NCBI GenBank assembly: GCA_002699025.1
Contig: PABA01000007.1
Span: forward strand, 1-58,089
Source of the DNA: Sandaracinus sp.
GTDB taxonomy: Bacteria > Myxococcota_A > Polyangia > Polyangiales > Houyiibacteriaceae
DNA: 58,089 bases
Reading direction: 5' to 3'
In this document: piece by piece, positions 39,068 to 48,044 of the stretch
How positions within the stretch are numbered: position 1 is the stretch's first letter
Layout of the letters: every line of letters begins with the position of its first letter
Translations under genes and position numbers: made by a program
Notes under the pieces: generated by a model
Databases searched by the model: none
Told to the model about the DNA's origin: nothing
The model's input: only the letters and a program-made list of their open reading frames with translations

Positions 39068-40288
39068 TCACTCGTGGAGCAGCTCGCGGACGTCGCGCGC
39101 GTGCAGCCCGAGGAGGTAGAGGATGCGGTCGAGGCCGCCGGCGCTCACGGAGGTGTCGGCCGCCTCCTTGAGCTTGGGCTTCGCGTGGAAGGCGATGCCG
39201 AGGCCGGCCCGCTGCAGCATCGTCATGTCGTTGGCGCCGTCGCCGATGGCGATGGTCTGCTCGAGCGCGATGTTCTCGCGCTGGGCGATCGCGTCGAGCA
39301 GGTCGGCCTTCCGCTGGGGCGTGACGACCGGATCGAGCACCTCGCCCGTGAGCTTTCCGTCGCGGACCTGGAGCTCGTTCGCGTAGGCGTAGTCGAGGCC
39401 GAGCTCGTCGCGGAGGGCGTTCGCCGCGAAGGTGAAGCCGCCGCTGATCACGCCGGTCTTGTAGCCGAGCGTGTGGAGCACGTGGAGCATCTCGCGGGCG
39501 CCATCCGTGACCGGCAGGTTCTTCGCGAGCGAGAGCACCTTCTCGTACTCCATGCCCTCGAGGAGCTTCACGCGGCTGCGCAGGCTGCCCTCGAAGTCGA
39601 GCTCGCCGGCCATGGCCCGCCGCGTGATCTCCGAGACCTGGTCGACCACGCCGTGCATGCGCGCGAGCTCGTCGATGACCTCGATCTGGATGAGCGTCGA
39701 GTCCATGTCCATCACGACCAGGCGCTTGCTGCGGCGCGTCAGCCGCTCGCGCTGCACCGCGATGTCCACGTCGATGTCGTGGGTCGCCTCGGCGAGGCCC
39801 CGGCGGAGCTCCCGGGCCTGGTCGGCGCCGGCCGGCAGGGAGAGGATGATCTCGAGGCTGAGCAGCTTGCCGCTCGAGAGCCGGCGGATGTGCTCGATGT
39901 TCGCTTCCTGCCGCGCGAGCACCGCCGCGATGCGCTGCACGCCCGTCGTCCGGAGACCGTCGCCGATCGCCGTGACGGCGTAGCGTTGGGCCTTCGGCGA
40001 GGGCGCGCTCGAGAGGCGCGTCTCGTCGAGGACCTTGAACTGGAGGTCGAGGCCCATGCGCTTGGCGTCGAAGAGCAGGTCCTTGAGCACCGGGTCGCCC
40101 TGGGTGCGCCCCGTGTCCAGGCCGATCAGCAGACAGAGCGTGAGCTGGCCCTGGACGACGACCTGCTCGATGTCGAGCAGCTCGGCGTGGTTGTCCGCGA
40201 TGACGGCGGTGAGGGCGGCGGTGATGCCGGGCGTGTCGGGCCCGGTCACGGTGACGAGGACACGCTGGGCGTCGGCGGGGTCGACCAT
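39068..40288 (-). CDS. serB: Phosphoserine phosphatase with two ACT-like domains
   Basis: This 406-residue protein has two N-terminal ACT-like domains (VLVTVTGPDTPGITAALT near residue 10 and a second near 95), then a HAD phosphatase with VMDMDSTLIQIEVIDELA (Asp194 nucleophile and Asp196), VISGGFTFAA and IGDGANDMTMLQRAGLG. It performs the last step of serine synthesis, phosphoserine to serine. The ACT domains suggest amino-acid feedback. ATG 40288 is chosen; TACAGC lies 7 nt upstream with no Shine-Dalgarno. Confidence 0.95.
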   Translation of the reverse strand: MVDPADAQRVLVTVTGPDTPGITAALTAVIADNHAELLDIEQVVVQGQLTLCLLIGLDTGRTQGDPVLKDLLFDAKRMGLDLQFKVLDETRLSSAPSPKAQRYAVTAIGDGLRTTGVQRIAAVLARQEANIEHIRRLSSGKLLSLEIILSLPAGADQARELRRGLAEATHDIDVDIAVQRERLTRRSKRLVVMDMDSTLIQIEVIDELARMHGVVDQVSEITRRAMAGELDFEGSLRSRVKLLEGMEYEKVLSLAKNLPVTDGAREMLHVLHTLGYKTGVISGGFTFAANALRDELGLDYAYANELQVRDGKLTGEVLDPVVTPQRKADLLDAIAQRENIALEQTIAIGDGANDMTMLQRAGLGIAFHAKPKLKEAADTSVSAGGLDRILYLLGLHARDVRELLHE

Positions 40289-40295
40289 CCGAATG

Positions 40296-40301
40296 GCTGT
40301 A
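40296..40301 (-). promoter_or_regulatory. Candidate -10 box TACAGC before the serB ATG
   Basis: TACAGC is followed by CATTCGG and the ATG on the minus strand, giving leaderless geometry. No clear -35 was identified. Confidence 0.3.
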
Positions 40302-40409
40302 CCCCGAGGTCGGGGCCCGCGCCAGCGACGAGCGCGCAACGGGGACCCGGGTCCGGCGCCGCTCGGCGAGCCCGGACGGCGCCCACCTCGCGCCCGCCCC
40401 TCGTCGCGC

Positions 40410-41750
40410 TCAGAGCAGCTCGCGGTAGGCGGCCGCGACCTTCTTGCGCTCGCGCTTGGAGGCCACCGGATCGAACGCCAGGTCCTCCCCGGTGAGCCGC
40501 ACCAGCTCCCGATGGGCGATGCTCCGCACCTTCTCGTCGCGGTCGAGCAGCCCCTCCACGAGCCACTCGCCGCGGCTCCGCTTGGTGTGCTTCTTCCACC
40601 AGGAGGCCCAGCGGCGGCGCGAGGGGCCCCGATCCGCGCCGCAGATCACCCGGAGCACCCGCCGGGCCGCGTCCTGCATCTCCGGCGAGGGGTCGTCGAG
40701 CATCGCGATGGCGTCGTCGACCACCGGCACGTGCCGGAGCACGCCGAGGGCCCGCAGGGCGGCGAGGCGCGTGCTCGGCGACACGGAGCGATCGCCGACG
40801 TAGCTCCGGAGGCGCTCGCCGAGGGCCGCGATGGCCTCGCTCTCGAGGGCGTTCATCAGCGCGTGGAGCGCGGCGTCCCGCACCCCCTGGTCGCGATCGA
40901 AGAGGCGCGCGCCGAGGGCCTCGACGAGCAGACCGACCCCCGCCGCGTCCAGGGGCGCGCCCCCTTCGCCGCAGAGGAGGTCGCCGCCGACCAGGGCCGC
41001 GTAGTAGCGCCGGTCGGCGACCCGATCCTCGAGGAGCTGCACCACCGTCGGCACGGCGGGCCCGCCGAAGGCCACGAGCGTCGCACCGAGCGGCCCGGTC
41101 GCGCGGCCCTTCGGGAGCTTCCGATGCTTGAGGTGGCGATGGAACCAGAGCAGCCCGGGGAACTCCTTGGCGACGACCGGGAGCACGACCTCCGGGTCGA
41201 GCCGGAGGAGCGCCTGGATGGCGGGCTGCTCGTCGCCGGGCCCGCAAGCGCGGAGCGAGCGGACCGTGGCCCGCGCGCGGTCGATGGGCTCGGGGGTCTT
41301 GCGGACCTGCTCGGGCCGCGCCGTCCCCACGGCGCTGATGCGACCCGCCGACCGGATGCGCTCCTCGCGCCCCGCCGCGCCTCCGCCCGTCGTCTTGCGT
41401 CGCTTGCGAAGCAAGGGCGCGCGCCCCTCGCGCAGGGTTACCCGCTCCTCCCGGATCGCACCGCCGGCGCCGCGGACCTCGCGCGCGAGGCCTCGCTTCG
41501 GGGTGGGGGGCGGGGACGGGGAGGCGTCCCCCTCGCCCGCCGGCGCCGGCGGCTCGTCCCGCCCCGAGCGACGAACGGGTCGCTCCTCCTCGAGCTCCGC
41601 GAGCTGCGGGACGGCGTCCCGCGGGATGCCCATCAGCGGCGTCGGCTTGCGGACGATGGCGATCTTGCCGACCACCTCGGTCGCCTCGCCGTCGCGAATC
41701 GAATAGCTGGTATCGGGAGGCTTGCCCCCCTGGTCGTCGCCGGAAGCCAC
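40410..41750 (-). CDS. HEAT-repeat-like protein
   Basis: This 446-residue protein has a charged, Pro-rich, probably disordered N-terminal 150 residues. A helical-repeat region (about 165-440) follows, with segments such as GDEQPAIQALLRLDPEVVLP, GVRDAALHALMNALESEAI and SPSTRLAALRALGVLRHVP spaced like HEAT repeats. It probably acts as a scaffold. The start is a GTG. Nothing ties it to the neighbouring serB, which begins 121 bp downstream on the same strand. Confidence 0.8.
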   Translation of the reverse strand: MASGDDQGGKPPDTSYSIRDGEATEVVGKIAIVRKPTPLMGIPRDAVPQLAELEEERPVRRSGRDEPPAPAGEGDASPSPPPTPKRGLAREVRGAGGAIREERVTLREGRAPLLRKRRKTTGGGAAGREERIRSAGRISAVGTARPEQVRKTPEPIDRARATVRSLRACGPGDEQPAIQALLRLDPEVVLPVVAKEFPGLLWFHRHLKHRKLPKGRATGPLGATLVAFGGPAVPTVVQLLEDRVADRRYYAALVGGDLLCGEGGAPLDAAGVGLLVEALGARLFDRDQGVRDAALHALMNALESEAIAALGERLRSYVGDRSVSPSTRLAALRALGVLRHVPVVDDAIAMLDDPSPEMQDAARRVLRVICGADRGPSRRRWASWWKKHTKRSRGEWLVEGLLDRDEKVRSIAHRELVRLTGEDLAFDPVASKRERKKVAAAYRELL

Positions 41751-41834
41751 GGAGGGCTGTGAGGATAGTCGCCGGGCGAGGGGATACCAAGGATGGGAGA
41801 TGCGGCGCGGGGCTGGCCCCGACGCCTGGGACGC

Positions 41835-41870
41835 GAAGAGGGGAGCCCCCCGCGGAGTGCTCCCCTCTTC
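41835..41870 (-). terminator. 12-bp perfect inverted repeat after the acyl-CoA dehydrogenase gene
   Basis: GAAGAGGGGAGC (41835-41846) and GCTCCCCTCTTC (41859-41870) form a perfect stem with a 12-nt loop, 45 nt after the acyl-CoA dehydrogenase stop codon. A run of six T lies upstream of it, not downstream, so it resembles a terminator or a 3'-end stabiliser without proving either. Confidence 0.55.
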
Positions 41871-41914
41871 CCGTCGTCCGGCGCGTCACGCCGCGCCAAA
41901 AAAGTGAATGACGC

Positions 41915-43063
<1,149 letters not shown>

Positions 43064-43065
43064 CG

Positions 43066-43194
43066 TCACTCCATGCGTTCGCGCCGGCGCCGCTCGAGCT
43101 CCTCGCGCGCGGCCTTGGCGCCGAGGCGGAAGCCTAGGGCCAATCCGAGCAGGAGCACGCCGGGGATGTAGAAGATGTGCTCGATCGAAGGCAT
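43066..43194 (-). CDS. 42-residue single-pass membrane protein
   Basis: This short frame encodes MPSIEHIFYIPGVLLLGLAL followed by a basic helix rich in Arg and Glu. One membrane helix (about residues 8-24) and a cytoplasmic tail are evident. It starts 13 nt after the ccmD-like stop codon with AGGGCG upstream. Its last codons (ATG GAG TGA) contain the Shine-Dalgarno of the acyl-CoA dehydrogenase. It resembles CcmD-type small proteins in size only, so its function is unknown. Confidence 0.6.
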   Translation of the reverse strand: MPSIEHIFYIPGVLLLGLALGFRLGAKAAREELERRRRERME

Positions 43195-43207
43195 CGCCCT
43201 CGGCTCC

Positions 43208-43528
43208 TCAGTCCCGCTCCGCGTCCAGCGACGCGCGCAGACGCTCGAGGTCGTCCCGCGTCCGAGCCTGCAGGCGGCCGAGCCGCCAGAACCAACCGAG
43301 CACCAGGACCCAGATGACGCCGTAGGCGGCGATGAGGAGCGTGCCGCCCGGCACCTGCTCGGCCTCGGGCCCGCTCACGGCGCGGAAGGCGGACGCGCGA
43401 TCCTCTTCCGGGTCGACGGCCTCGGCGGCCTCCGCCTCCCCCTCGGGCTCCTGGGCCCGGGCGGGGACGACCAGCAGGAGCGTCGCCAGCGCGCCGGCCG
43501 CGACGAAGCCTCGGAGCGCGCGCCTCAC
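43208..43528 (-). CDS. CcmD-family-like cytochrome c maturation protein
   Basis: This 106-residue protein has a signal-like N-terminus (LRGFVAAGALATLLLVVPARAQ), an acidic linker and one membrane helix in LLIAAYGVIWVLVLGWFWRL followed by a basic coiled helix. That helix pattern (AAYGVIW...) matches the longer CcmD-family proteins found next to ccmC. CcmD helps release haem-loaded CcmE from the CcmABC complex. The GTG start overlaps the ccmC stop (GTGA), which supports the assignment. Confidence 0.75.
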   Translation of the reverse strand: MRRALRGFVAAGALATLLLVVPARAQEPEGEAEAAEAVDPEEDRASAFRAVSGPEAEQVPGGTLLIAAYGVIWVLVLGWFWRLGRLQARTRDDLERLRASLDAERD

Positions 43529-44274
43529 GCCTCGCCCCCGAGCCCACGCCGCGCCGCCTCGAGCTCCAGGCTCCAGAGCTCCTGCCGCTGCCGCTCCACG
43601 CGGTAGCGGGCCAGGAGCATCCAGGCGACGAGCGCCGTGAAGGCCAGGAAGGAGGCGATCAGCGCCGGGACCATGCCCTCGGCGATGCCGCCGCCGCCGC
43701 CGCTGATCACCACCGGGTGCTGTCCACTCCATCGCTTCACGCTGTACTTGATGAGGAAGAGCAAAGGGAAGCCCACGATGGCCAGGGCCGCCGCGAAGCG
43801 CTTCTCCGCCTCGCCGGTCGAGCCGAAGCCGCGCAGGGCCAGGAAGCTCGCGTAGATCATGCCGGTCAGGAGCGTGCTCGTGAGCCGCGGATCCCAGACC
43901 CAGTAGACGCCCCAGGCCTTGCGCCCCCAGAGGGGGCCCGTGACGAGGACGATCGCCGTGAAGAGCACGCCGATCTCGGCGCCGGCGAGGCTGATCGCGT
44001 CCCAGCGCGGGCTCCGCTTCCAGAGGTAGAGGAGCCCCCCGACCGCCGCCGCCGTGTAGCCGACGTACATGCAGTAGGCGCTCGGCACGTGGAAGTAGAA
44101 GATCTTCTGGACGATGCCCATCTGTTCCTCGACGGGCGCCTCCATGAAGATCAGGTAGAGCGTGACCCCGAAGAGGACGACCGTGAGCGCAGCGAGCGAA
44201 TGCCAGACCCACCCCGCCGGGGCGGTATCCACCTGCGGGGTGACGGCGCGAGGAATCGTGTCGGGGGTCGCCAT
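43525..44274 (-). CDS. ccmC: Haem exporter / cytochrome c maturation protein CcmC
   Basis: This 249-residue protein has six membrane helices, conserved periplasmic His residues (FYFHVPSAYCMY, and His208-like in the SGQHPVV loop), and the tryptophan-rich haem motif WGVYWVWDPRLTSTL. CcmC passes haem to CcmE in system I cytochrome c maturation. No ccmA, ccmB, ccmE or ccmF gene lies in the visible neighbourhood, so the rest of the pathway must be elsewhere. It heads the operon with the ccmD-like gene, the 42-residue protein and the acyl-CoA dehydrogenase. Confidence 0.92.
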   Translation of the reverse strand: MATPDTIPRAVTPQVDTAPAGWVWHSLAALTVVLFGVTLYLIFMEAPVEEQMGIVQKIFYFHVPSAYCMYVGYTAAAVGGLLYLWKRSPRWDAISLAGAEIGVLFTAIVLVTGPLWGRKAWGVYWVWDPRLTSTLLTGMIYASFLALRGFGSTGEAEKRFAAALAIVGFPLLFLIKYSVKRWSGQHPVVISGGGGGIAEGMVPALIASFLAFTALVAWMLLARYRVERQRQELWSLELEAARRGLGGEA

Positions 44275-44423
44275 GCGTCGTCGGGCGTCGGGAGGAGGGC
44301 CGCGGGGGGCCGTCCCCGAAAAGCGAGGGGCACGCTACCACGCAGGCAAGGGGGCGGCGAGCAGGCGCCCCCCCACGGCGGCGCGGACGGGCGCGACGAG
44401 GGACGCCCGATCGGGAGGACGCC

Positions 44424-45566
44424 GTGGGCGCTGAGCGCCCGCCGACGCTCGACGAGGTCTGGGCGCGGGTGCCGGCGGAGGTCGCCGAGGCCCGCTTCGG
44501 GCGGGCGCGGGCGCCGCTCGGCCAGCTCGTGGCGCAGGTGAGCGAGGGCTACACGCGCGAGCGGGGCGACCTCCGCCGCGCGTCGACGGGGCGGGACGCG
44601 ATGCACGCGCGGCTCCGCTTCTTCTTGCCGCGCGACCTCGCGAAGGTCGCCCTCCCCCTCCACGAGCTCGACGCCGCCGGCCTGCTCCCGGCCCGGCGCT
44701 GGCGCGTGCTCGACCTCGGCGCGGGCCTCGGCACCACCAGCCTCGGGGCCGCCTGGTACGCCAGCCGCCGCGAAACTCCACCCGAGCAGATCGCCGTCGA
44801 CGCGGTCGAGCGCGACGCGGCCGCCCTCGGCGCCTTCGAAGCCCTCGCGGCGCGCCATGGGGAGCTCGGGCTCCCGGCGATGACGCTGCGCACGCGGGTC
44901 GGCGACCTGAAGAAGGGTGTCCGCGAGCGGGGCCCCTACGACCTCATCCTGCTCGGCCTCGTGCTCAACGAGCTCCCCTTCGCCGAGCGGCGCGGGCTCC
45001 TCGAGGGGCTCGCCGCGAAGCTCGCCCCCGGCGGCAGCCTGATCGTCCTCGAGCCGGCCCTCCGCGAGGTCACGCGGGAGCTCCACCGGCTCCGGGACGA
45101 GCTCCTCGAAGCCGGCGCGCTGAGCGTCTTCGCGCCCTGCCCGCACGCGGCCCCCTGCCCCATGCGCGCGACGAAGAAGGACTGGTGCCACGAGGACGTG
45201 CCCTTCCGGCTCCCGGACCCGCTCGCCGAGGTCGCCCGCGCCGCCGGGCTCCGCTTCGAGCGCCTCACCTTCGCCTACCTCACGCTTCGCCGGGACGACG
45301 CGCGCCGGGCGGCCGGGGACGAGTGGCGGGTCGTGAGCCAGCCCCTGAAGACCAAGGGCAAGCTCGAGCTCTGGCTCTGCGGCGGGGCGGGCGAGCGGCG
45401 CAAGCTCATGCGCCTCGACCGGAAGGCGAGCGAGGCGAACGCGGCCTTCGGCGAGGCCCGGCGCGGCGACCTGCTCCGCCTCGGGAGCGATTCGAAGCGG
45501 GTCGGACCGGACGACGCCGTCGAGCGGCGCCACCCGCGCCTTGCCGGCCCGCGGACGGGTGAGTAG
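44424..45566 (+). CDS. Rsm22-like small-ribosomal-subunit methyltransferase
   Basis: This 380-residue protein has a SAM-binding motif RVLDLGAGLGTTSLGAAW, then LILLGLVLNELP and GGSLIVLEPALREVTR. A Cys cluster follows (APCPHAAPCPM ... DWCHEDVPF), as in Rsm22/mitochondrial METTL17-type proteins where it binds an iron-sulfur cluster. Such proteins act on or assemble the small ribosomal subunit. The GTG start has GGGAGG upstream. The stop TAG is part of a TAGGGT hexamer 42 nt before the next gene. Confidence 0.85.
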   Translation: MGAERPPTLDEVWARVPAEVAEARFGRARAPLGQLVAQVSEGYTRERGDLRRASTGRDAMHARLRFFLPRDLAKVALPLHELDAAGLLPARRWRVLDLGAGLGTTSLGAAWYASRRETPPEQIAVDAVERDAAALGAFEALAARHGELGLPAMTLRTRVGDLKKGVRERGPYDLILLGLVLNELPFAERRGLLEGLAAKLAPGGSLIVLEPALREVTRELHRLRDELLEAGALSVFAPCPHAAPCPMRATKKDWCHEDVPFRLPDPLAEVARAAGLRFERLTFAYLTLRRDDARRAAGDEWRVVSQPLKTKGKLELWLCGGAGERRKLMRLDRKASEANAAFGEARRGDLLRLGSDSKRVGPDDAVERRHPRLAGPRTGE

Positions 45567-45607
45567 GGTTCCGCCGCTCCCCGCGCCCCGCGCGACCTCC
45601 CCGCCCG

Positions 45608-46537
45608 ATGCCCGCGTTGATCGACCACAACTTCCTCTTCGTCGTCGGCAAGGGCGGCGTGGGCAAGACGACCGTGGCCGCCTCGCTCGGGCTCGCCGCG
45701 GCGCGGGCCGGCAAGCGCACGCTCATCGCGATGACCAACGCGAAGGAGCGGCTGAGCCACCTCCTCGAGACCGACCCGATCGGCACCGACGTGAAGCACG
45801 TCGGCGGCCCCGGCGTGCCGCTCTTCGCGGTGAACATGACGCCGGACGCGGCCCTCGAGGAGTACGGCATGATGGTTCTGAAGATCCGCAGCCTCTACAA
45901 GGCACTCTTCGAGAACCGCTTCGTGCGCGCCTTCCTCCGCGGCACGCCCGGCATCGAGGCCTGGGCCATGCTCGGCAAGGCCTACTTCCACGCCGCCGGG
46001 CACGGGCCCGAGGGGAACGGCGAGTTCGACCTCGTCATCCTCGACGCGCCGGCGACCGGGCATGCGCTCGACATGCTCCGCGTGCCCCAGGTGATCGTCG
46101 ACGTGGCGCCGCCGGGGCTCCTGCGGCGGGAGGCCGAGCGGGCCCTCGAGCTCTTCCGGGATCAGGAGCGCGCCGGCGCGCTGCTCGTGACGCTCCCGGA
46201 GGACATGCCGACGAACGAGTCCATCGAGCTGCACGAAGCGATCACGGGGGAGCTGCGCATGAGCGTGCCCTCGCTGGTGATCAACCAGGTGCTGCCGCAG
46301 CTCTTTGAGGAGAGCGCGCGCGAGACGCTCGCCGGGCTCCCCGAGAAGCTCGAGGAGGGCTCGCCGATCGCTTCGCTCGCCCGGGCCGGGCGGCTGCGCG
46401 TGCTGCGCGAGGCGACGCAGGCGGAGAGCCTCGCCCGCCTGGCCGAGGTCATCGAGGCGCCGCGCGTGAAGCTCCCGCGCCTCTTCGATCCCGAGTTCCG
46501 CCGCGACGCGATCGAGGCGCTGAGCCGGGCCTTCTGA
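45608..46537 (+). CDS. ArsA/GET3-like ATPase
   Basis: This 309-residue protein has the deviant Walker A motif FVVGKGGVGKTTVAASLGLA, a switch region LVILDAPATGHALDMLRVP and family features of the ArsA/GET3 group. The family members move arsenite or handle tail-anchored proteins. With no arsB or arsenite gene near, the substrate is open, and myxobacterial forms often function in other export or assembly tasks. It lies on the same strand as the Rsm22-like gene and the small lipoprotein, with an 8-bp gap to the latter. Confidence 0.88.
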   Translation: MPALIDHNFLFVVGKGGVGKTTVAASLGLAAARAGKRTLIAMTNAKERLSHLLETDPIGTDVKHVGGPGVPLFAVNMTPDAALEEYGMMVLKIRSLYKALFENRFVRAFLRGTPGIEAWAMLGKAYFHAAGHGPEGNGEFDLVILDAPATGHALDMLRVPQVIVDVAPPGLLRREAERALELFRDQERAGALLVTLPEDMPTNESIELHEAITGELRMSVPSLVINQVLPQLFEESARETLAGLPEKLEEGSPIASLARAGRLRVLREATQAESLARLAEVIEAPRVKLPRLFDPEFRRDAIEALSRAF

Positions 46538-46544
46538 GGGGGCC

Positions 46545-46904
46545 ATGCGCCGCCTCCTCCTCCTCGCCTCGTTCCTGCTCGCCGGCTGCAGCTCCACGCC
46601 GCTCTACGCGCCCTGCGACGAGGGGAGCGAGTGCGAGGGGCCGGCGGACGGCTGCTACCGGCTGCTCTTCGAGCGGAGCGACGGCTCCGAGGGCGACGGG
46701 ACGCTCTGCTCCCGCGGCTGCGCGAGCGACGCGGACTGCCGGGACGGGGCCTGCCTCGCGCTCGAGGGCGACCCGGACGGCACCTTCCTCTGCTTCGAGG
46801 CCTGCGGCGAGGGCACACCGGCCGCCGAACGGGGCTGCTACGACGGGCACACCTGCACGCCCGTCACCGGCGCGTCGGTCGACGCCGTCTGCCTGCCCGA
46901 GTAG
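46545..46904 (+). CDS. Small Cys-rich lipoprotein A
   Basis: This 119-residue protein has lipobox LAGC and a mature region with 12 further Cys, including LCSRGCASDADCRDGAC and LCFEACGEG. It ends VDAVCLPE. It is a clear relative of the convergent 119-residue lipoprotein at 46941-47300. The family resembles Cys-rich myxobacterial surface modules; the function is unknown. Confidence 0.8.
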   Translation: MRRLLLLASFLLAGCSSTPLYAPCDEGSECEGPADGCYRLLFERSDGSEGDGTLCSRGCASDADCRDGACLALEGDPDGTFLCFEACGEGTPAAERGCYDGHTCTPVTGASVDAVCLPE

Positions 46905-46940
46905 CGACGCCCGTACGAAGGGGAGCAGGTCGCGCGCCCC

Positions 46941-47300
46941 TCAGCGTGGGAGGCAGATGGCGTCGACGATCTCGCCGTCGCGCTCGGCGTTCGCGCAGAG
47001 GAACTCGGGCGGGCAGTCGCGGTCGTCGCGGCACCGCTCGAAGCAGACGCGCTGCTCGACCGGATCGCCGACGAGGCCGAAGCAGGCTCCGCCGAAGGGG
47101 CAGTCGGCGTCGGTCTCGCAGTTCGCCGTGCACATCGCGCCGTCCCGGTCGCGCTCGAAGGCGACGGTGAAGCAGGTCGTGTCGCTCAGGCACTGCTCGC
47201 CGTCGGCGCAGGACTGGTAGTAGCCAGCGTCGTCATCACCGAAGCAGCCGGCGAGCGGGGCGAGCGCGAAGAGGGCGAAGGCGAAGAGGTGGCGGCGCAT
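46941..47300 (-). CDS. Small Cys-rich lipoprotein B (paralogue of A)
   Basis: This 119-residue protein has lipobox LAGC, then CADGEQC, a CxxxC-spaced block (CTANCETDADCPFGGACFG) and CFERCRDDRDCPPEF, ending VDAICLPR. Length, Cys order, the FER and DADC segments and the C-terminus all match lipoprotein A. The two genes face each other with a 36-bp gap, so they arose by inverted duplication. Function is unknown. Confidence 0.8.
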   Translation of the reverse strand: MRRHLFAFALFALAPLAGCFGDDDAGYYQSCADGEQCLSDTTCFTVAFERDRDGAMCTANCETDADCPFGGACFGLVGDPVEQRVCFERCRDDRDCPPEFLCANAERDGEIVDAICLPR

Positions 47301-47492
47301 GGGGGCTCCGGGGGTTTCCGGGATCGACGCGACGGACGCGCCGGGGATTCACACCGGAAGCATACGCCCGCGAGCGCCGGTCCTCCCACACGCGCGGCTC
47401 GCCGTGCCGCTGCCGCGACGCCATCGCTTCGACGCCGAGCCCTCGGTCGACCCATGCTCGTTCGGGCCGCCGCGGCCACGCGGGGTCGAACG

Positions 47493-48029
47493 TCAGCGGC
47501 GCATGGAGCCGCGCGCCGCGGTCGTGACGTAGGTGCCGTGCGGCCAGTGCCGGTGCCAGGTCGCGCGCAGCACCGGCCCGCCGTCGGCGTCGAAGTCCCC
47601 GGTCGGCTGCCCGTAGACCTTCACCAGCGAGCCGACCCACAGGCGATCGCTCCCCGCCTCCTCCTCCGGGCGGAGCGCGAGGATCGCCGAGAAGGGCCCG
47701 CCCGCGCGCTCGGACACGGTCACCCGGCAGGACGAGTCCCGCTCGTCGGCGCAGAGGTTCCGCGGCTGGAGCGTGCGGTAGGTCAGGTGGACCAGCGTCT
47801 CGCCCCCCTCCCCCGCCTCGACCCCCGTCACCACGCCGAACCAGCCGACCGTCGTGCTCCCGAAGTCGACCGGATCGCGCCGGATCTCCTCGTAGGTGAC
47901 GTTCTCGACCGCCTCGAGGTGCTCGTCCTCGGGGCCCGCGGGCACGTACTCCGGCGCGTAGCCGTAGGGGCCGGCCCCGCCGCAGGCGAGCGCGAGCAGG
48001 ACCGGGGCGAGTGTGAGTCCTCTCTTCAC
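47493..48029 (-). CDS. Lipoprotein of unknown function
   Basis: From GTG 48029 the 178-residue product begins with a lipoprotein signal (LAPVLLALAC) and Gly-rich start, followed by a strand-rich domain (VGWFGVVTGVEAGEGGETLVHL, CADERDSSCRVTV, WVGSLVKVYGQ) with an OB-fold-like look. Longer in-frame starts lie antisense to gcvPB and are rejected. The start is divergent from gcvPB, and the two start codons are only 15 bp apart. Confidence 0.72.
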   Translation of the reverse strand: MKRGLTLAPVLLALACGGAGPYGYAPEYVPAGPEDEHLEAVENVTYEEIRRDPVDFGSTTVGWFGVVTGVEAGEGGETLVHLTYRTLQPRNLCADERDSSCRVTVSERAGGPFSAILALRPEEEAGSDRLWVGSLVKVYGQPTGDFDADGGPVLRATWHRHWPHGTYVTTAARGSMRR

Positions 48030-48044
48030 GGGGCCTTTCCTACC

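Noticed and set aside
40343-40354. GGACCCGGGTCC palindrome between the HEAT and serB genes
   Set aside because: It is a short palindrome expected in such GC-rich sequence and lies in no diagnostic position.
46908-46940. AGGGG/CCCCT pairing in the gap of the convergent lipoproteins as a terminator
   Set aside because: The stem is only 5 bp with a long loop, too weak to list.
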